Shown here piece after piece: positions 33,798 through 43,783 of a stretch of DNA of 64,000 nt. A model generated the notes under the pieces. The model ran no database searches. It saw only the letters and a list, made by a program, of their open reading frames with translations, and was not told the DNA's origin. Positions within the stretch are counted from its first letter, which is position 1. Each line of letters starts with the position of its first letter. Position numbers and translations under genes: made by a program. This stretch comes from SHZL01 sp031362985. GTDB lineage: Bacteria > Pseudomonadota > Gammaproteobacteria > Xanthomonadales > SZUA-36. Where the stretch lies: contig JANLTO010000179.1 in NCBI GenBank assembly GCA_031362985.1, positions 10,831-74,830 on the forward strand. Direction: 5' to 3'.

Positions 33798-35903
33798 CTA
33801 CTGCGCGTCGGTAGATGCATTTCCACCGGCACTGAGGCGATCCGCATACGGTTTGAAACTGATGTCCCGGCCAAGGAAGTCGCGCACCAATTCCGCTGCG
33901 GGTTTGGCCCCGCCCTGCCCGAGCACCCGGTCGCGATACTCACCGGCAGTTTCAACATTGCGCAGACCTTCCTGCTGGAAGCGCGTGAACATGTCAGCGG
34001 CAATGGCCAGTGACCACTGGTAAGTGTAATAAATCGCTGAGTAGCCATTGAGGTGTCCAAAAGCCGCATAGAAATGGCCGTCTTTCAGGGGCTCAAACGG
34101 CGTGTATTCCCTGCTCATCTCATCCGTGAATGCCTTGATATCCAGGGCTTGTGGGTCCTGGTTGTATAAACCCATGGACATGGCCGCCAGGGATAACTGC
34201 CGGCGTGTATCCAGGCCCAAACTGAAATCACGCGCAGCAATCATTCGATCCAGCAGGGGCTTGGGGATAGGTTCACCTGCAGCGTTCCTGGCAAATTGTG
34301 ACAGCGTGTCATAGTCCCAGACCCACTCTTCCAGCATTTGCGAAGGAGCTTCCACGAAGTCCCATTCCGTGGCGATGCCGGAAACACCAGCCCAGTGATG
34401 TCTGCCCGATAGCATGGTATGCATCAGGTGGCCAAACTCATGCAAAAAGGTCTCGACGTCACCGTGTTCCATCAAGCCATCGCCGCTGGGGAAATTGCAG
34501 ACCAGAGCCGCCAGTGGCGTTTGCACCCCAGCGATACCGTTGCGCAATGGAAATTGTGCTGCGTGTTGATACTTGTTCGGGCGGGGGTGCATATCGAGAA
34601 AGAAATTACCGATCAGCTGATCTCCATCCCACAGTTCATAAGCCTCAACGGATTCGTCCCAGGTGTAGGTCTGCCATGGTTTGATCTGCAGATTGAACAG
34701 ATCCTGCACCAGCATCAAAATGCCGTCACGGGTATGGCTATAGCTGAAGTATTCGCGTACCTCCTTGGAATCGACCTTGTACTCCTCGGCTTTCACTTTC
34801 TCGCCCAGGTAGCTGGCTTGCCACGACTCGACTTTGCCGGCATCCGGTTTATCCTGTTGCAAGCGCGCCAGTAACATGGCGTACTCCCGCTCCTGGGACT
34901 GCGCCGTATAGCCTTTGATTTCCTCGAGGAAACTCTCCACCCGTTGGGGCGAGCCGACCATCTTGTCGGCGGTAACCCATTGTGCGTAATTTTCAAAACC
35001 CAGCAACCTGGCCAGTTCGAAGCGTAGTGCCAACAACTTTTCCAGCACGGCCTGGTTTTGCGGATAAGCCAGGCTATTTCTCAGCAGGGAAAGCTGGTGA
35101 CGGAGTTCATCACTCTTGGCATAGTTCATGAACGGAAACAGGTCGGGGTACTGCGTGGAAATGCGAATCTTGCCGTCATCTCCGGGCGGGTGCGCTGCGA
35201 TGTAGTCCTGCGGCAGGCCTGCGAGTTGGTCTACCGAGTCCAACTCCAGGTACAGCACCGAATCGCGAATATTGTTATCGAATTCCTGACCCACCACCGT
35301 AAGCTCTTCATTCAAAGCCTTGATGCGCGCCCGGGTAGCATCATCTTTATCCACGCCGGAAAGGTGAAAGTCCCTCAACTGCTTTTCCACGAACCGCTGT
35401 GCGTCTGCGTCGGCTGTGGCGAGTTCGACCTGACTGACGCGGTCGTAAAGGGGCCGGGACAGGGAATAGTCCGAGAACACGCTGGTCAAGGCCTGGCTGC
35501 AATCGTCTCCGGACTTTCTCACCCCCTCATCCGGGCTGATACCTGCCAGTGATGCGGCGGTATACGCCATGTTGGTGGCGCTGACGATCACGGCATTGTA
35601 TGGCTCCAGGAAATTTTCAACGGTTGGAATGCCTGCGAAACCTTCCAGCAAGCTCAACCATTCCTTCAAGTTAACCACTTCGGCTTCACAGGCCGCAGTC
35701 ATTGCCACTCCCGTGTTTAGCTCGGCAAGTTCCGGTATGCGATACACCGCAACCAGCTCACCGGCCGTATTGGCTTCAAGCGCAGCAGGTGCTTCAGCCT
35801 GAACGCCGGCTCCGGCGCTGGCTCCGGTTTCAGATTGAGGCTCGCAGGCAGCGAGGACCGTCGCGACCAAAAGAACCAGGGAGAAAATGCGGATTGTGCT
35901 CAT
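33798..35903 (-). CDS. M3 family oligopeptidase lipoprotein
   Basis: The 701 residues begin with a lipoprotein signal (FSLVLLVATVLAAC), so the enzyme is membrane-anchored in the envelope. The thimet-oligopeptidase zinc site is H488-E-F-G-H492 in ETFLHEFGHLMHTML, and the third ligand Glu follows in WDFVEAPSQMLEEWVW. Substrate-loop residues appear in YAAFGHLNGYSAIYYTYQWS. Family members cut short peptides of up to about 20 residues. It stands alone on this strand with its own upstream region, which contains copy 2 of the REP-like palindrome. Confidence 0.9.
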   Translation of the reverse strand: MSTIRIFSLVLLVATVLAACEPQSETGASAGAGVQAEAPAALEANTAGELVAVYRIPELAELNTGVAMTAACEAEVVNLKEWLSLLEGFAGIPTVENFLEPYNAVIVSATNMAYTAASLAGISPDEGVRKSGDDCSQALTSVFSDYSLSRPLYDRVSQVELATADADAQRFVEKQLRDFHLSGVDKDDATRARIKALNEELTVVGQEFDNNIRDSVLYLELDSVDQLAGLPQDYIAAHPPGDDGKIRISTQYPDLFPFMNYAKSDELRHQLSLLRNSLAYPQNQAVLEKLLALRFELARLLGFENYAQWVTADKMVGSPQRVESFLEEIKGYTAQSQEREYAMLLARLQQDKPDAGKVESWQASYLGEKVKAEEYKVDSKEVREYFSYSHTRDGILMLVQDLFNLQIKPWQTYTWDESVEAYELWDGDQLIGNFFLDMHPRPNKYQHAAQFPLRNGIAGVQTPLAALVCNFPSGDGLMEHGDVETFLHEFGHLMHTMLSGRHHWAGVSGIATEWDFVEAPSQMLEEWVWDYDTLSQFARNAAGEPIPKPLLDRMIAARDFSLGLDTRRQLSLAAMSMGLYNQDPQALDIKAFTDEMSREYTPFEPLKDGHFYAAFGHLNGYSAIYYTYQWSLAIAADMFTRFQQEGLRNVETAGEYRDRVLGQGGAKPAAELVRDFLGRDISFKPYADRLSAGGNASTDAQ

Positions 35904-35919
35904 GGTTTAAGTCTCAATT

Positions 35920-35954
35920 TTAGGGAAACTCTGATTTATTCAGAGCTTCCCTAA
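35920..35954. repeat. REP-like palindromic element, copy 2
   Basis: TTAGGGAA, one base, CTCTGA, a five-base centre, TCAGAG, one base, TTCCCTAA: 14 paired bases with one mismatch. Its core (35922-35950) matches 25792-25820 at 26 of 29 positions. It lies between the starts of the M3 peptidase gene and the end of the TPR gene and could also act as a terminator for neither or either side. Confidence 0.55.
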
Positions 35955-36068
35955 GTTTACGTTTATCAGTTCGAACCAGGTCTCCAGCATGCACTACTCC
36001 AGCTCCCGGCAAGCGGAATTTCAGGCAAAACGTTGGACGGGCACGTCAAGTGGTGTCTGGCAGACGCT

Positions 36069-37883
36069 TCAGTCGGACTTTTCCTGTTCAATGCCCAGCT
36101 CAGCATCCTCGATTGCCATGTCTCCCAGCACGGCCTTGACCGACTCATCCGCCTGGTGCCAAATGACTGCCAGCTTTGCCAGCGTGAACATCGCCGCTGC
36201 ACTGTTACCCGGTTTTTCCTGCGCCTGGGCGAGGCCCAGCAGGGAACGCGTACGTTGCCGCGCACGCGACAGTTCCAGCTGGAATGCAGCGGCAGATTCG
36301 GCATACTGTTGATTTTCCATCAGCAATTCACCCAACATCTCGGCAGCCGGCCAGTCTACAAAGGGAGGGCCGAACGCAACCGGCATTTCACCCTCCAGCC
36401 GGCTGGCTTCGGTGGCATGCACGACTGCAGCAGCGTAGTCACTGCGGGCAATTTCGACGCCCGCCTGCATTTCCTGCTCCAGTACGGCCAAGCGCTGCAG
36501 GTACAAGGCGTCTCCCGGAGCGGTCTCCGGCTTGAGGCGAATGGCCGGTTCGAGGTCGGTGCGCAGTTGCTGGAATTGTTGCAGGTAAGATGTTGCCACT
36601 GAGGCCTGGCCGCCATAGGCAGCACGCAGGCTTTGCACATAAGTAAACGTCAGGTTGGGGTCGAAGGCATCGCCAAGATGAAATTGCCATTGCGCTACCG
36701 TCCCGCTCCAGTCGCGGGTCTCGATCAGGTAACGCGCCCACATCTGCACCACTGAACCCGTTATGGAATCATCCGCATCCAGGGTCAGGCGGTCTTCCGG
36801 CGATTTCGTTTCGGCCTGCTTTTCTGCCTGTTCCTCAGCATAAGCCGCGTTCAGCAGTTCCAGTGCCGGACCGGCCCTGCCCTGCTCGAGATAGCCATAC
36901 AACAACCAGGAATTGTAATGCCCCCAGTGCCGCGCTTCCTCCCCCAGTTCCACGCGCATTGCATTTTGTACTTTTATGGCAGCCTCGTTGGCTTTGACCA
37001 CGTCATCCCACATACCCAGGGCAAGGAAAATGTGCGAGGTCATATGCAGGGAATGGCCCGCGTCGGGCGCCATTTCTCCCAGTGCGCGCGCAGCCGCCAA
37101 TCCCAGCACCGCATGCTCCGGGTCGTCAACGGAATGAATCAGGTAGTGCGCCGCGCCGGGATGCTTCGGATGCGCACAGAACACCGATTGGGCAATGGCG
37201 GCGGCAAACATGTAAGTCGCAACATCACGCACACCAGCCTGGGTGCCCAACAGGGAAAGTGCATAAAACAGTTGAACTTCCGGGTCATCCGGGAATTGAG
37301 CCGCCATGTTTTCCATGGCTTGCATGTACAACTGATCACGCTGCGTTTTGCTGCCGGATCCGTAGAGAAAATCGAGCGACTGCAGGAATCCTTTCTCGAG
37401 CAAGGTCGCGGCTGCAGCCTGGCGAAGCTCAGCCGTTGTTCCCAGTTTGGCAAGGGCCGTGCGCGCGGCTTCCATATCTTGCTGATCCCAGATTGGATGG
37501 TTATAGGTCATGGCCTCGCCCCAATAGGCCATGGCAAAGGTGGGTTCAAGCTGCTGCGCGCGGATGAATTCATCGCGGGCAAACGGATATTCAAACAAAT
37601 GTAAATACAACATGCCACGGATAAAGGCGGCCTGTGCTTCCGGCGATGTCGTGCTGGTGGGAAAACTGATTTCGCCCAGCACCCGGCCAGGAGCTGCGGC
37701 TGAGTGGTCTTCGCTGTGTGCTGCAAGATTCAGGGACAGGAGCAGCATAGCCAGCGCCAGGCCGAATCGCGGCAGGCAAACTCGTCTCGGCCCGGCCAAG
37801 ACCCTTTGACCGGTCCCGGAACCACCTACAGCACCCGATGCGACACACAGTTTCTGCACGATTTGCCCTCGTTTGTTCAGCAT
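36069..37883 (-). CDS. Exported TPR-repeat protein
   Basis: The 604 residues contain a hydrophobic export-like segment at 40-55 (FGLALAMLLLSLNLA) after an unusually long basic N-terminus, so the true start may be later than the one given. The rest is helical TPR-type repeats: FARDEFIRAQQLEPTFAMAYWGEAMTYNHPIW near 100, ALSLLGTQAG near 200, and AAYAEEQAEKQAETKSPED near 340. Conserved HYLIHSVDDPEHA and HMTSHIFLALGMWDDVV place it in a bacterial family of uncharacterised TPR proteins. The function is unknown; it stands alone. Confidence 0.72.
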   Translation of the reverse strand: MLNKRGQIVQKLCVASGAVGGSGTGQRVLAGPRRVCLPRFGLALAMLLLSLNLAAHSEDHSAAAPGRVLGEISFPTSTTSPEAQAAFIRGMLYLHLFEYPFARDEFIRAQQLEPTFAMAYWGEAMTYNHPIWDQQDMEAARTALAKLGTTAELRQAAAATLLEKGFLQSLDFLYGSGSKTQRDQLYMQAMENMAAQFPDDPEVQLFYALSLLGTQAGVRDVATYMFAAAIAQSVFCAHPKHPGAAHYLIHSVDDPEHAVLGLAAARALGEMAPDAGHSLHMTSHIFLALGMWDDVVKANEAAIKVQNAMRVELGEEARHWGHYNSWLLYGYLEQGRAGPALELLNAAYAEEQAEKQAETKSPEDRLTLDADDSITGSVVQMWARYLIETRDWSGTVAQWQFHLGDAFDPNLTFTYVQSLRAAYGGQASVATSYLQQFQQLRTDLEPAIRLKPETAPGDALYLQRLAVLEQEMQAGVEIARSDYAAAVVHATEASRLEGEMPVAFGPPFVDWPAAEMLGELLMENQQYAESAAAFQLELSRARQRTRSLLGLAQAQEKPGNSAAAMFTLAKLAVIWHQADESVKAVLGDMAIEDAELGIEQEKSD

Positions 37884-38048
37884 TTACTCTGTTTACATGA
37901 TCGCAGCTATACCAGGGCAAAGTAAACCGGTGGCCACTGCCACGCCGCCATTGACAGCCAGGCCTTTGAATAGAGCTGCAACAGTCCCCATCTTCGTGTG
38001 GCATAGAACAGTGCCCAATCCCCTACCCGAACAGAAGGACGATAAATA

Positions 38049-38474
38049 ATGAAGAGCTCCCGGTTTGCGTTGCTTGCCACCCTGCTTTTTCTGCCCGCTC
38101 TGGCTCATGCCCAGCTGGCCAAGTTGACCGTGGTTGTTAGCGGCATTGCACCCGCCACCGGTACGATCGAGGTATCCGTTTTTAATAGCGCGGAAACCTT
38201 TATGCAAAAACCCCTGCTGCAACAGTCCAGGAAAGTGGACGGGCTTGCCGAAACCAGGTTTGAATTTGCTGCGTTGCCCGAGGGTGACTACGCTGTCGTG
38301 GTGGGCCACGATGCCAACGCCAACGGCGTGCGCGATGCCGGTTTCCTGGGTTTTGGGGGAGAAAGTTACGCCTATTCCAACGATGCCAGCAGTTGGCTGG
38401 GCCGGCCTCCGTTCACAGACGCAAGTTTCAGTGTTGGCAAGGAAGATGTGGAGATTCTGATCGGGCTGGAGTAA
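38049..38474 (+). CDS. Exported DUF2141 family protein
   Basis: The 141 residues carry a signal peptide (FALLATLLFLPALAHA) and a DUF2141 (PF09912) beta-sandwich. The family marks are GTIEVSVFNSAETF, the ALPEGDYAVVVGHDANANGVRDAGFLGFGGESYAYSNDA core with the Asp/Asn-rich turn, and the closing ASFSVGKEDVEILIGL. The Asp-rich turn suggests a calcium site. The function is unknown. It converges with ppc, 12 bp apart. Confidence 0.82.
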   Translation: MKSSRFALLATLLFLPALAHAQLAKLTVVVSGIAPATGTIEVSVFNSAETFMQKPLLQQSRKVDGLAETRFEFAALPEGDYAVVVGHDANANGVRDAGFLGFGGESYAYSNDASSWLGRPPFTDASFSVGKEDVEILIGLE

Positions 38475-38485
38475 GGCAGCAGCGC

Positions 38486-41239
38486 TCAGCCCGTATTCTG
38501 AATACCCAGAGAAATACCGCTGACCGTCGACATCAGCGCCTGCAGCAGTCCATCATCGCTTCGCTCGCCTGCCCGCCAGCGCCTTAGAAGGTCAATCTGC
38601 AATACGTGTAGCGGGTCTACATAGGGATTGCGCAGACGGATATTGCGTTGCAAAGTGCGCTGGTCATCCAGTAATTCATGCGCCTGCTTGAGTTCCAGAA
38701 CCCAATGCCTTGCCAGCCTGAATTCCTGCTCAATCAGGGCAAACAACTCACCGTGCTGCGGTGCCGCAAGGCCGGCATAGCGCCGCCCTATTTCGAGTTC
38801 GGATTTCGCCAGCACCATTTCTACATCGTTGACCAGGGCCTGGAAGAAACGCCAGTGCATAAGCAGTTGACGCAATGGTTCGATGCCAAATTCTGCAACG
38901 GCTTGCTGCAACGCAGTGCCCATGCCAAATACCCCCGGGAACCCTATGCGGGTCTGGGCCCAGGAAAAAACCCAAGGAATGGCCCTGAGGTTGCCTATAC
39001 CTTCGCCGGAACGGCGCGAAGCGGGCCGTGATCCTATGGTCAGGCGTTCAATGACATCAATGGGCGTAATCGCCCGAAAAAACGCCGGGAAGCGCGGGTC
39101 CTGATACACCAGGTTACGGTAGGTTTCGCGGGAAACTTCCGCCATGCCGCGAAGCACTCTGTCCGCATCCGGGTGAGCAGCACCGCGGCCCGCTCCGTGC
39201 GCGTTCGCGCCGCCGGCAGGCAACATGCTTTGCGTCAGCGTGGCGCCGGCGATCAACTCCAGGTTACGCAGCGCAATGGGCCGCACGCCGTACTTCTGGT
39301 TGATCACTTCGCCCTGCTCAGTCAAGCGCATGTAGCCGTTGACGGAGCCTTCGGGCGCGCCGAGTATGCCGTTAACCAGGTTGCCACCACCCCGGCTCAC
39401 CGTGCCACCGCGGCCGTGAAAAAACACAATCTCCACGTCGCGCTGCCGCCCAATCTCGACCAGTTTGCGCTGCGCTTCCTGCAAAGCCCAGCGTGATGCA
39501 ACGATGCCGCTGTCCTTGTTGCTGTCGGAATAGCCCACCATGACCACCTGCCGGCCGCCACATGCGTGCAGGTGTTTGCGATACACCTCCATGTCCAGCA
39601 GGAACGACATGATGGCCGGGCCTGCTGCGAGGTCGTCAACAGTTTCGAGCAAGGGCGATATGTCCAGCGCAGATCCCGGCTGGCGCTGCCCGTTGGCAGC
39701 GCGATCCAGAGCTAAGGCGGTCAACACATCATCCGCGCCTTGCGTCATGCTGATGATGAACAAGCCTACGGCATCGCGGCCAAAACGTCGCCGCGCCGAG
39801 GCAATGCTGCGGAATACGGCCAGGGTCTGGCGTAACTCTGCGGAACAGGATTGCTCATCCGGAACAGGTGGCAAGTCTTCTTGCTGCAACATTGCTGCGA
39901 GGCGGCTGCAACGCTCCGGCGCTGACAGGTCCATCCACTCTTTGTCCCCCAGCCAGTCTGCCATGGCGCGCCGGTGCAACTGCGCATCCTGGCGCACGTC
40001 CAGGGTCATCAGGTGAAAACCAAACGTGCGGGCCCGCAACAACAGGCGCTGCACACCAAACAGCCCTGCGTGCCTGCCTTTGTTGGCCAACAGGCTGGTC
40101 TCGATGGCGCCTATGTCGGCGATAAAATCCTCCACGGAAGAATAGGCCAGAGCGCCGTCATCCAGTGTGGCTTCCAGCCTGGCTGCCACCCACTGCAGCA
40201 GGCAACGATAAGGCATATCCCGGTGACGCTGGGGAATGTTGCGGGCCACCGCAGGCATGCTCTGAGTGTAATCTTCCAGGCGCTTTGTGATCTCGTGCGA
40301 GACACCGATTTCACTGATAGTTTGGCTCAGGTAGCGCCCGAGGCGGCGCACTTCCGGCACGTAGCGCCGGATTATTACCTGACGTTGCCGTAGCAGTGTG
40401 TCCTCGATGGTTGCCGCGGTGACGTTGGGATTGCCATCCATGTCCCCGCCAACCCACGAGCCGAAATGCAGAATCAGAGGCTGCGGCCGGGTGCTCGTTT
40501 CCTCGCCAAAGTGCTCACTGACCGCAGCAGCCAGTGATTCGTAAAATACCGGCACCACGCGGTACAGGATATCAGTGACGTAAAACAGGATGTTATCCAG
40601 TTCATCAGCCACCGAAGGCTTGGCGTGCGGCACCAACCGGGTTTGCCACGCCGAGGTCATTGCCGCGCTGATGCGATCCTGTGCGAGGGCATCTTCTTCC
40701 GGCGTGAGTTCCGGATTCAAACGCTCAACCAGGCGCAGCACAATGTCGTATTCTTTTTCCTGGATCGTGCGGCGCGTGGCTTCGGTGGGATGGGCGGTAA
40801 ACACGGCCTGTATGTGCAGGCCGTCCAGGGCCGTGTGCAGCGCTTCAGGGCTGACTCCTGCATCGCGTAAATTGCCCACCGCCGCGGTCAGGCTGCCGCC
40901 CTGCGGGGCCGAGCGAGCCCGTTGGTATGCCCGCCGGCGCCGGATTCTGTGCACTTTCTCCGCAAGATTTACCATGCGCAGATAAGCGGAAAAGGCGTGA
41001 ATCACCTGGCGCACTTCCACTGGCCGCAGCTGCGCGAGAACTTCGTCCAATACTGCTATATCGACACTGCCGGGTTCGCGCCGTAGGATGGCTGCCTTGC
41101 GGATAGTTTCGACCAGTTGCAACAAACGTGGGCCGTGCTGTTCCACCAGCATTTGCCCCACCAGCGAGCCGAGCAGACTCACATCCGCGCGCAGTGGCCA
41201 GTCCTTTTCGGGTAAATCGACGAGACGAATTTCAGTCAT
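38486..41239 (-). CDS. ppc: Phosphoenolpyruvate carboxylase
   Basis: The 917 residues match bacterial PEP carboxylase, which adds bicarbonate to PEP to give oxaloacetate for the TCA cycle. Catalytic segments seen are VFTAHPTEATRRTI (His near 150), GYSDSNKDSGIVASRWALQEAQ, FFHGRGGTVSRGGG and the C-terminal QNTG. The gene begins 7 bp after serA on the same strand, so it appears to be the third gene of a serC-serA-ppc operon. No carboxylase-specific regulatory gene is nearby. Confidence 0.95.
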   Translation of the reverse strand: MTEIRLVDLPEKDWPLRADVSLLGSLVGQMLVEQHGPRLLQLVETIRKAAILRREPGSVDIAVLDEVLAQLRPVEVRQVIHAFSAYLRMVNLAEKVHRIRRRRAYQRARSAPQGGSLTAAVGNLRDAGVSPEALHTALDGLHIQAVFTAHPTEATRRTIQEKEYDIVLRLVERLNPELTPEEDALAQDRISAAMTSAWQTRLVPHAKPSVADELDNILFYVTDILYRVVPVFYESLAAAVSEHFGEETSTRPQPLILHFGSWVGGDMDGNPNVTAATIEDTLLRQRQVIIRRYVPEVRRLGRYLSQTISEIGVSHEITKRLEDYTQSMPAVARNIPQRHRDMPYRCLLQWVAARLEATLDDGALAYSSVEDFIADIGAIETSLLANKGRHAGLFGVQRLLLRARTFGFHLMTLDVRQDAQLHRRAMADWLGDKEWMDLSAPERCSRLAAMLQQEDLPPVPDEQSCSAELRQTLAVFRSIASARRRFGRDAVGLFIISMTQGADDVLTALALDRAANGQRQPGSALDISPLLETVDDLAAGPAIMSFLLDMEVYRKHLHACGGRQVVMVGYSDSNKDSGIVASRWALQEAQRKLVEIGRQRDVEIVFFHGRGGTVSRGGGNLVNGILGAPEGSVNGYMRLTEQGEVINQKYGVRPIALRNLELIAGATLTQSMLPAGGANAHGAGRGAAHPDADRVLRGMAEVSRETYRNLVYQDPRFPAFFRAITPIDVIERLTIGSRPASRRSGEGIGNLRAIPWVFSWAQTRIGFPGVFGMGTALQQAVAEFGIEPLRQLLMHWRFFQALVNDVEMVLAKSELEIGRRYAGLAAPQHGELFALIEQEFRLARHWVLELKQAHELLDDQRTLQRNIRLRNPYVDPLHVLQIDLLRRWRAGERSDDGLLQALMSTVSGISLGIQNTG

Positions 41240-41246
41240 GCAGCGT

Positions 41247-42416
41247 TCACACCATGCGCACGCGAATTACGCCGTCCGCACGGGCAATTGCCTGAATTAT
41301 GCCTGCTCCCGGGTTGTTCTCAACATCGATAATATTGTACGCGACGTCACCGCGGCTTTTGTTCACCATGTCACTCACATTGATATTACTGTCGGCCAGT
41401 ACTGACAGCACCGAGCCCAGCACGCGGGGTACATTGTCATTACTGAACGTAATGCGAAACCCGCCGTTGCGCGCCATTTGCGTAGCCGGAAAATTAACCG
41501 AATTGGTGATGTTGCCATTGGCCAGGAAATCGATCAGCTGGTCTGCAGCCATTACCGCACAATTTTCTTCCGCCTCTTTCGTACTCGCCCCAATGTGAGG
41601 TAAAAGCAATGCGTTATTGCGGCCCAACAATGCCGGAATGGGAAAATCAGTCACATAATTTGCCAAATGGCCGCTGTCCAGTGCCGCTATAACCGCGGAC
41701 ACGTCTACAATCTCCTCGCGCGCAAAATTCAACAGGCGTGCACCACGTTTCATGCGTGCAATAGCTTCGCGATTAAGCAGGTGACGGGTTTGCTCGATTG
41801 CCGGAACGTGCAGAGTTACGAAATCGGACAAGCTCAACAGGGCTTCAAGGCTATCCACTTTTTGCACGCGGTGAGACAAACGCCAGGCGCCTTCCACTGA
41901 TATGGCGGGATCGTAGCCAGCCACGTTCATGCCCAGTTCCAACGCCATGTTGGCCACCATGGCGCCTATTGCCCCAAGACCGATCACCCCCAGGGTCTTA
42001 CCCGCAACTTCCGTGCCGGCGAAACGTTTCTTTTCCTGCTCCATCTTGCGGGCCATTTCTGCGGAATCCTCGATTCCTTTCAGCTCCTGCACAAAATTCA
42101 TCCCGCCAACGATGTTACGGGAACTCAGAAACAATGCCGCCGCTACCAGTTCCTTCACGGCATTGGCGTTGGCTCCAGGCGTATTGAACACCACGATGCC
42201 ACGATGACTGTACTCTGCCACGGGGACATTGTTCACGCCGGCCCCGGCGCGCGCCACGGCCACCAGGCTGGCTGGCACGGCTTCTCCATGCAGCTTGTGA
42301 CTGCGCAGCAGGCACGCGTCTGCATCAGCCAGGTCCGGGGCAACCAGGTAATTCCCGGCGGGGAACCGGCTCAAGCCCAGCCCGGAAATCTTGTCGTACG
42401 TGCGAACTCGGAACAT
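41247..42416 (-). CDS. serA: 3-Phosphoglycerate dehydrogenase with ACT domain
   Basis: The 389 residues catalyse the first step of serine synthesis. The NAD site is GVIGLGAIGAMVANMA (GxGxxG), catalytic Arg and Glu lie in LLNFAREEIVD and the FP-rich segment, and the catalytic His in LLPHIGAST. The C-terminal 75 residues form an ACT domain (LGSVLSVLADSNINVSDMVNKS), where serine usually inhibits. The ATG giving MFRVRTYD was chosen because the longer frame runs into serC. It starts 7 bp after serC and ends 7 bp before ppc. Confidence 0.92.
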   Translation of the reverse strand: MFRVRTYDKISGLGLSRFPAGNYLVAPDLADADACLLRSHKLHGEAVPASLVAVARAGAGVNNVPVAEYSHRGIVVFNTPGANANAVKELVAAALFLSSRNIVGGMNFVQELKGIEDSAEMARKMEQEKKRFAGTEVAGKTLGVIGLGAIGAMVANMALELGMNVAGYDPAISVEGAWRLSHRVQKVDSLEALLSLSDFVTLHVPAIEQTRHLLNREAIARMKRGARLLNFAREEIVDVSAVIAALDSGHLANYVTDFPIPALLGRNNALLLPHIGASTKEAEENCAVMAADQLIDFLANGNITNSVNFPATQMARNGGFRITFSNDNVPRVLGSVLSVLADSNINVSDMVNKSRGDVAYNIIDVENNPGAGIIQAIARADGVIRVRMV

Positions 42417-42423
42417 GGTGCAA

Positions 42424-43542
42424 TCAATCCTTTTGTACGCTGGCAAATGCCCATTCCAGCCAGGGCATGAGTTTTTCCAGGTTGGAAGTTTCTACTGTTG
42501 CGCCACACCAGATGCGTAACCCTGCTGGCGCGTCGCGATATGCGCCGATATCCAGTGCCACATGCTCGGCCTCCAGCAATTTAACCACGGCCTTGACCTG
42601 TTCCGGTGCGAGATCCAGGGTCATGCACACGCTGGTATTGGATCGGGCAGCGGGGCTACAGGCGAGAAAATGTATCCAATCATGGCTGGCGATAAATTTT
42701 TCGAGCACCGCGAGATTGCGCTGCGAACGCGCGATAGTTTCCTGCAATCCGCCGATCTTTTCGGCCCAGTCTAGTGCGTCGAGGTAATCAGCGACGCACA
42801 GCATGGAGGGGGTATTGATGGTTTCTCCACTGAAAATCCCATCGATCAGTCTGCCGCCCTTGGTCATGCGGAAAATCTTGGGCAGAGGCCAGGGTGGGGT
42901 GTAAGTTTCCAACCGTTCTAGTGCGCGGGGACTGAGTATCAACATTCCATGCGCACCTTCGCCACCCAGAACTTTTTGCCAGCTGAAAGTGACGACATCC
43001 AGTTTCTCCCATGGCAGCGGCATGGCGAAAACCGCCGAGGTTGCATCGCACAGGGTGAGGCCGGTGCGATCGGCGCTGATCCAGTCACCATCGGGCACCC
43101 TGACGCCAGATGTCGTTCCGTTCCAGGTGAATACGATGTCATGATCCGGATTAGCCTGACCGAGGTCGGGCAGTTCACCGTAAGGCGCCCAAAACGAACG
43201 CAGTTCACCAATTTTCAGTTGTTGTGCAAGGTCGCTGGCCCAGCCTTCCCCAAAGGACTCCCAGGAAAATACATCCACCGGGCGGGGCCCAAGCAATGAC
43301 CACATGGCCATTTCAAATGCTCCCGTATCCGAAGCAGGGACCACCCCTACCCGGTACCCGGCGGGTAATTCGAGAAGTTGCGCAGTCCGGCTGCACACAC
43401 GTCCCAACACGGACTTGCCCAGCGCAGAACGATGTGACCTGCCCAGGGTGTCCAATTGCAGAGTCGCTACGTCGTAGCCTGGCCGCTTGCTGCAAGGGCC
43501 GGAAGAAAAATTCGGGTTACCCGGTTTAACCGATGGTTTCAT
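42424..43542 (-). CDS. serC: Phosphoserine aminotransferase, alternative (Methanosarcina/alpha-proteobacterial) type
   Basis: The 372 residues match the alternative class V aminotransferase branch of phosphoserine transaminases rather than E. coli-type SerC. Marks are PNFSSGPCSKRPGYD, LGRSHRSALGKS, the PLP lysine in FSWQKVLGGEGAHG and the GETINTPSML turn. It converts 3-phosphohydroxypyruvate and glutamate to phosphoserine. The start at MKPSVKPG has AGGA six bases upstream, which the longer frame lacks. It heads the operon with serA and ppc. Confidence 0.9.
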   Translation of the reverse strand: MKPSVKPGNPNFSSGPCSKRPGYDVATLQLDTLGRSHRSALGKSVLGRVCSRTAQLLELPAGYRVGVVPASDTGAFEMAMWSLLGPRPVDVFSWESFGEGWASDLAQQLKIGELRSFWAPYGELPDLGQANPDHDIVFTWNGTTSGVRVPDGDWISADRTGLTLCDATSAVFAMPLPWEKLDVVTFSWQKVLGGEGAHGMLILSPRALERLETYTPPWPLPKIFRMTKGGRLIDGIFSGETINTPSMLCVADYLDALDWAEKIGGLQETIARSQRNLAVLEKFIASHDWIHFLACSPAARSNTSVCMTLDLAPEQVKAVVKLLEAEHVALDIGAYRDAPAGLRIWCGATVETSNLEKLMPWLEWAFASVQKD

Positions 43543-43783
43543 TAACTTTCCTGGAGTTGCTGGTATTGGTGAAAACGTTTCGACCGCCACTGACCACCCA
43601 CCCTGCCAAAGCTGGGACTGGGGCCCGGATCAGTTCATGCAAGCCGTGAATCTGTGCCTGGGGAAAGAACTTTTTCGGCGCACAGATTACCACGATTTTG
43701 CTTCGTTTCAGCGCGGGCGGAAGGTAATGGCCTGCAGGTTTGCTATGATACTTCCATCTGCACGGCTTGGCCGTGCGTTCGCC

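Noticed and set aside
35960..36010. tRNA-like GTTCGAACC sequence
   Set aside because: No acceptor, D or anticodon stems can be built around it.
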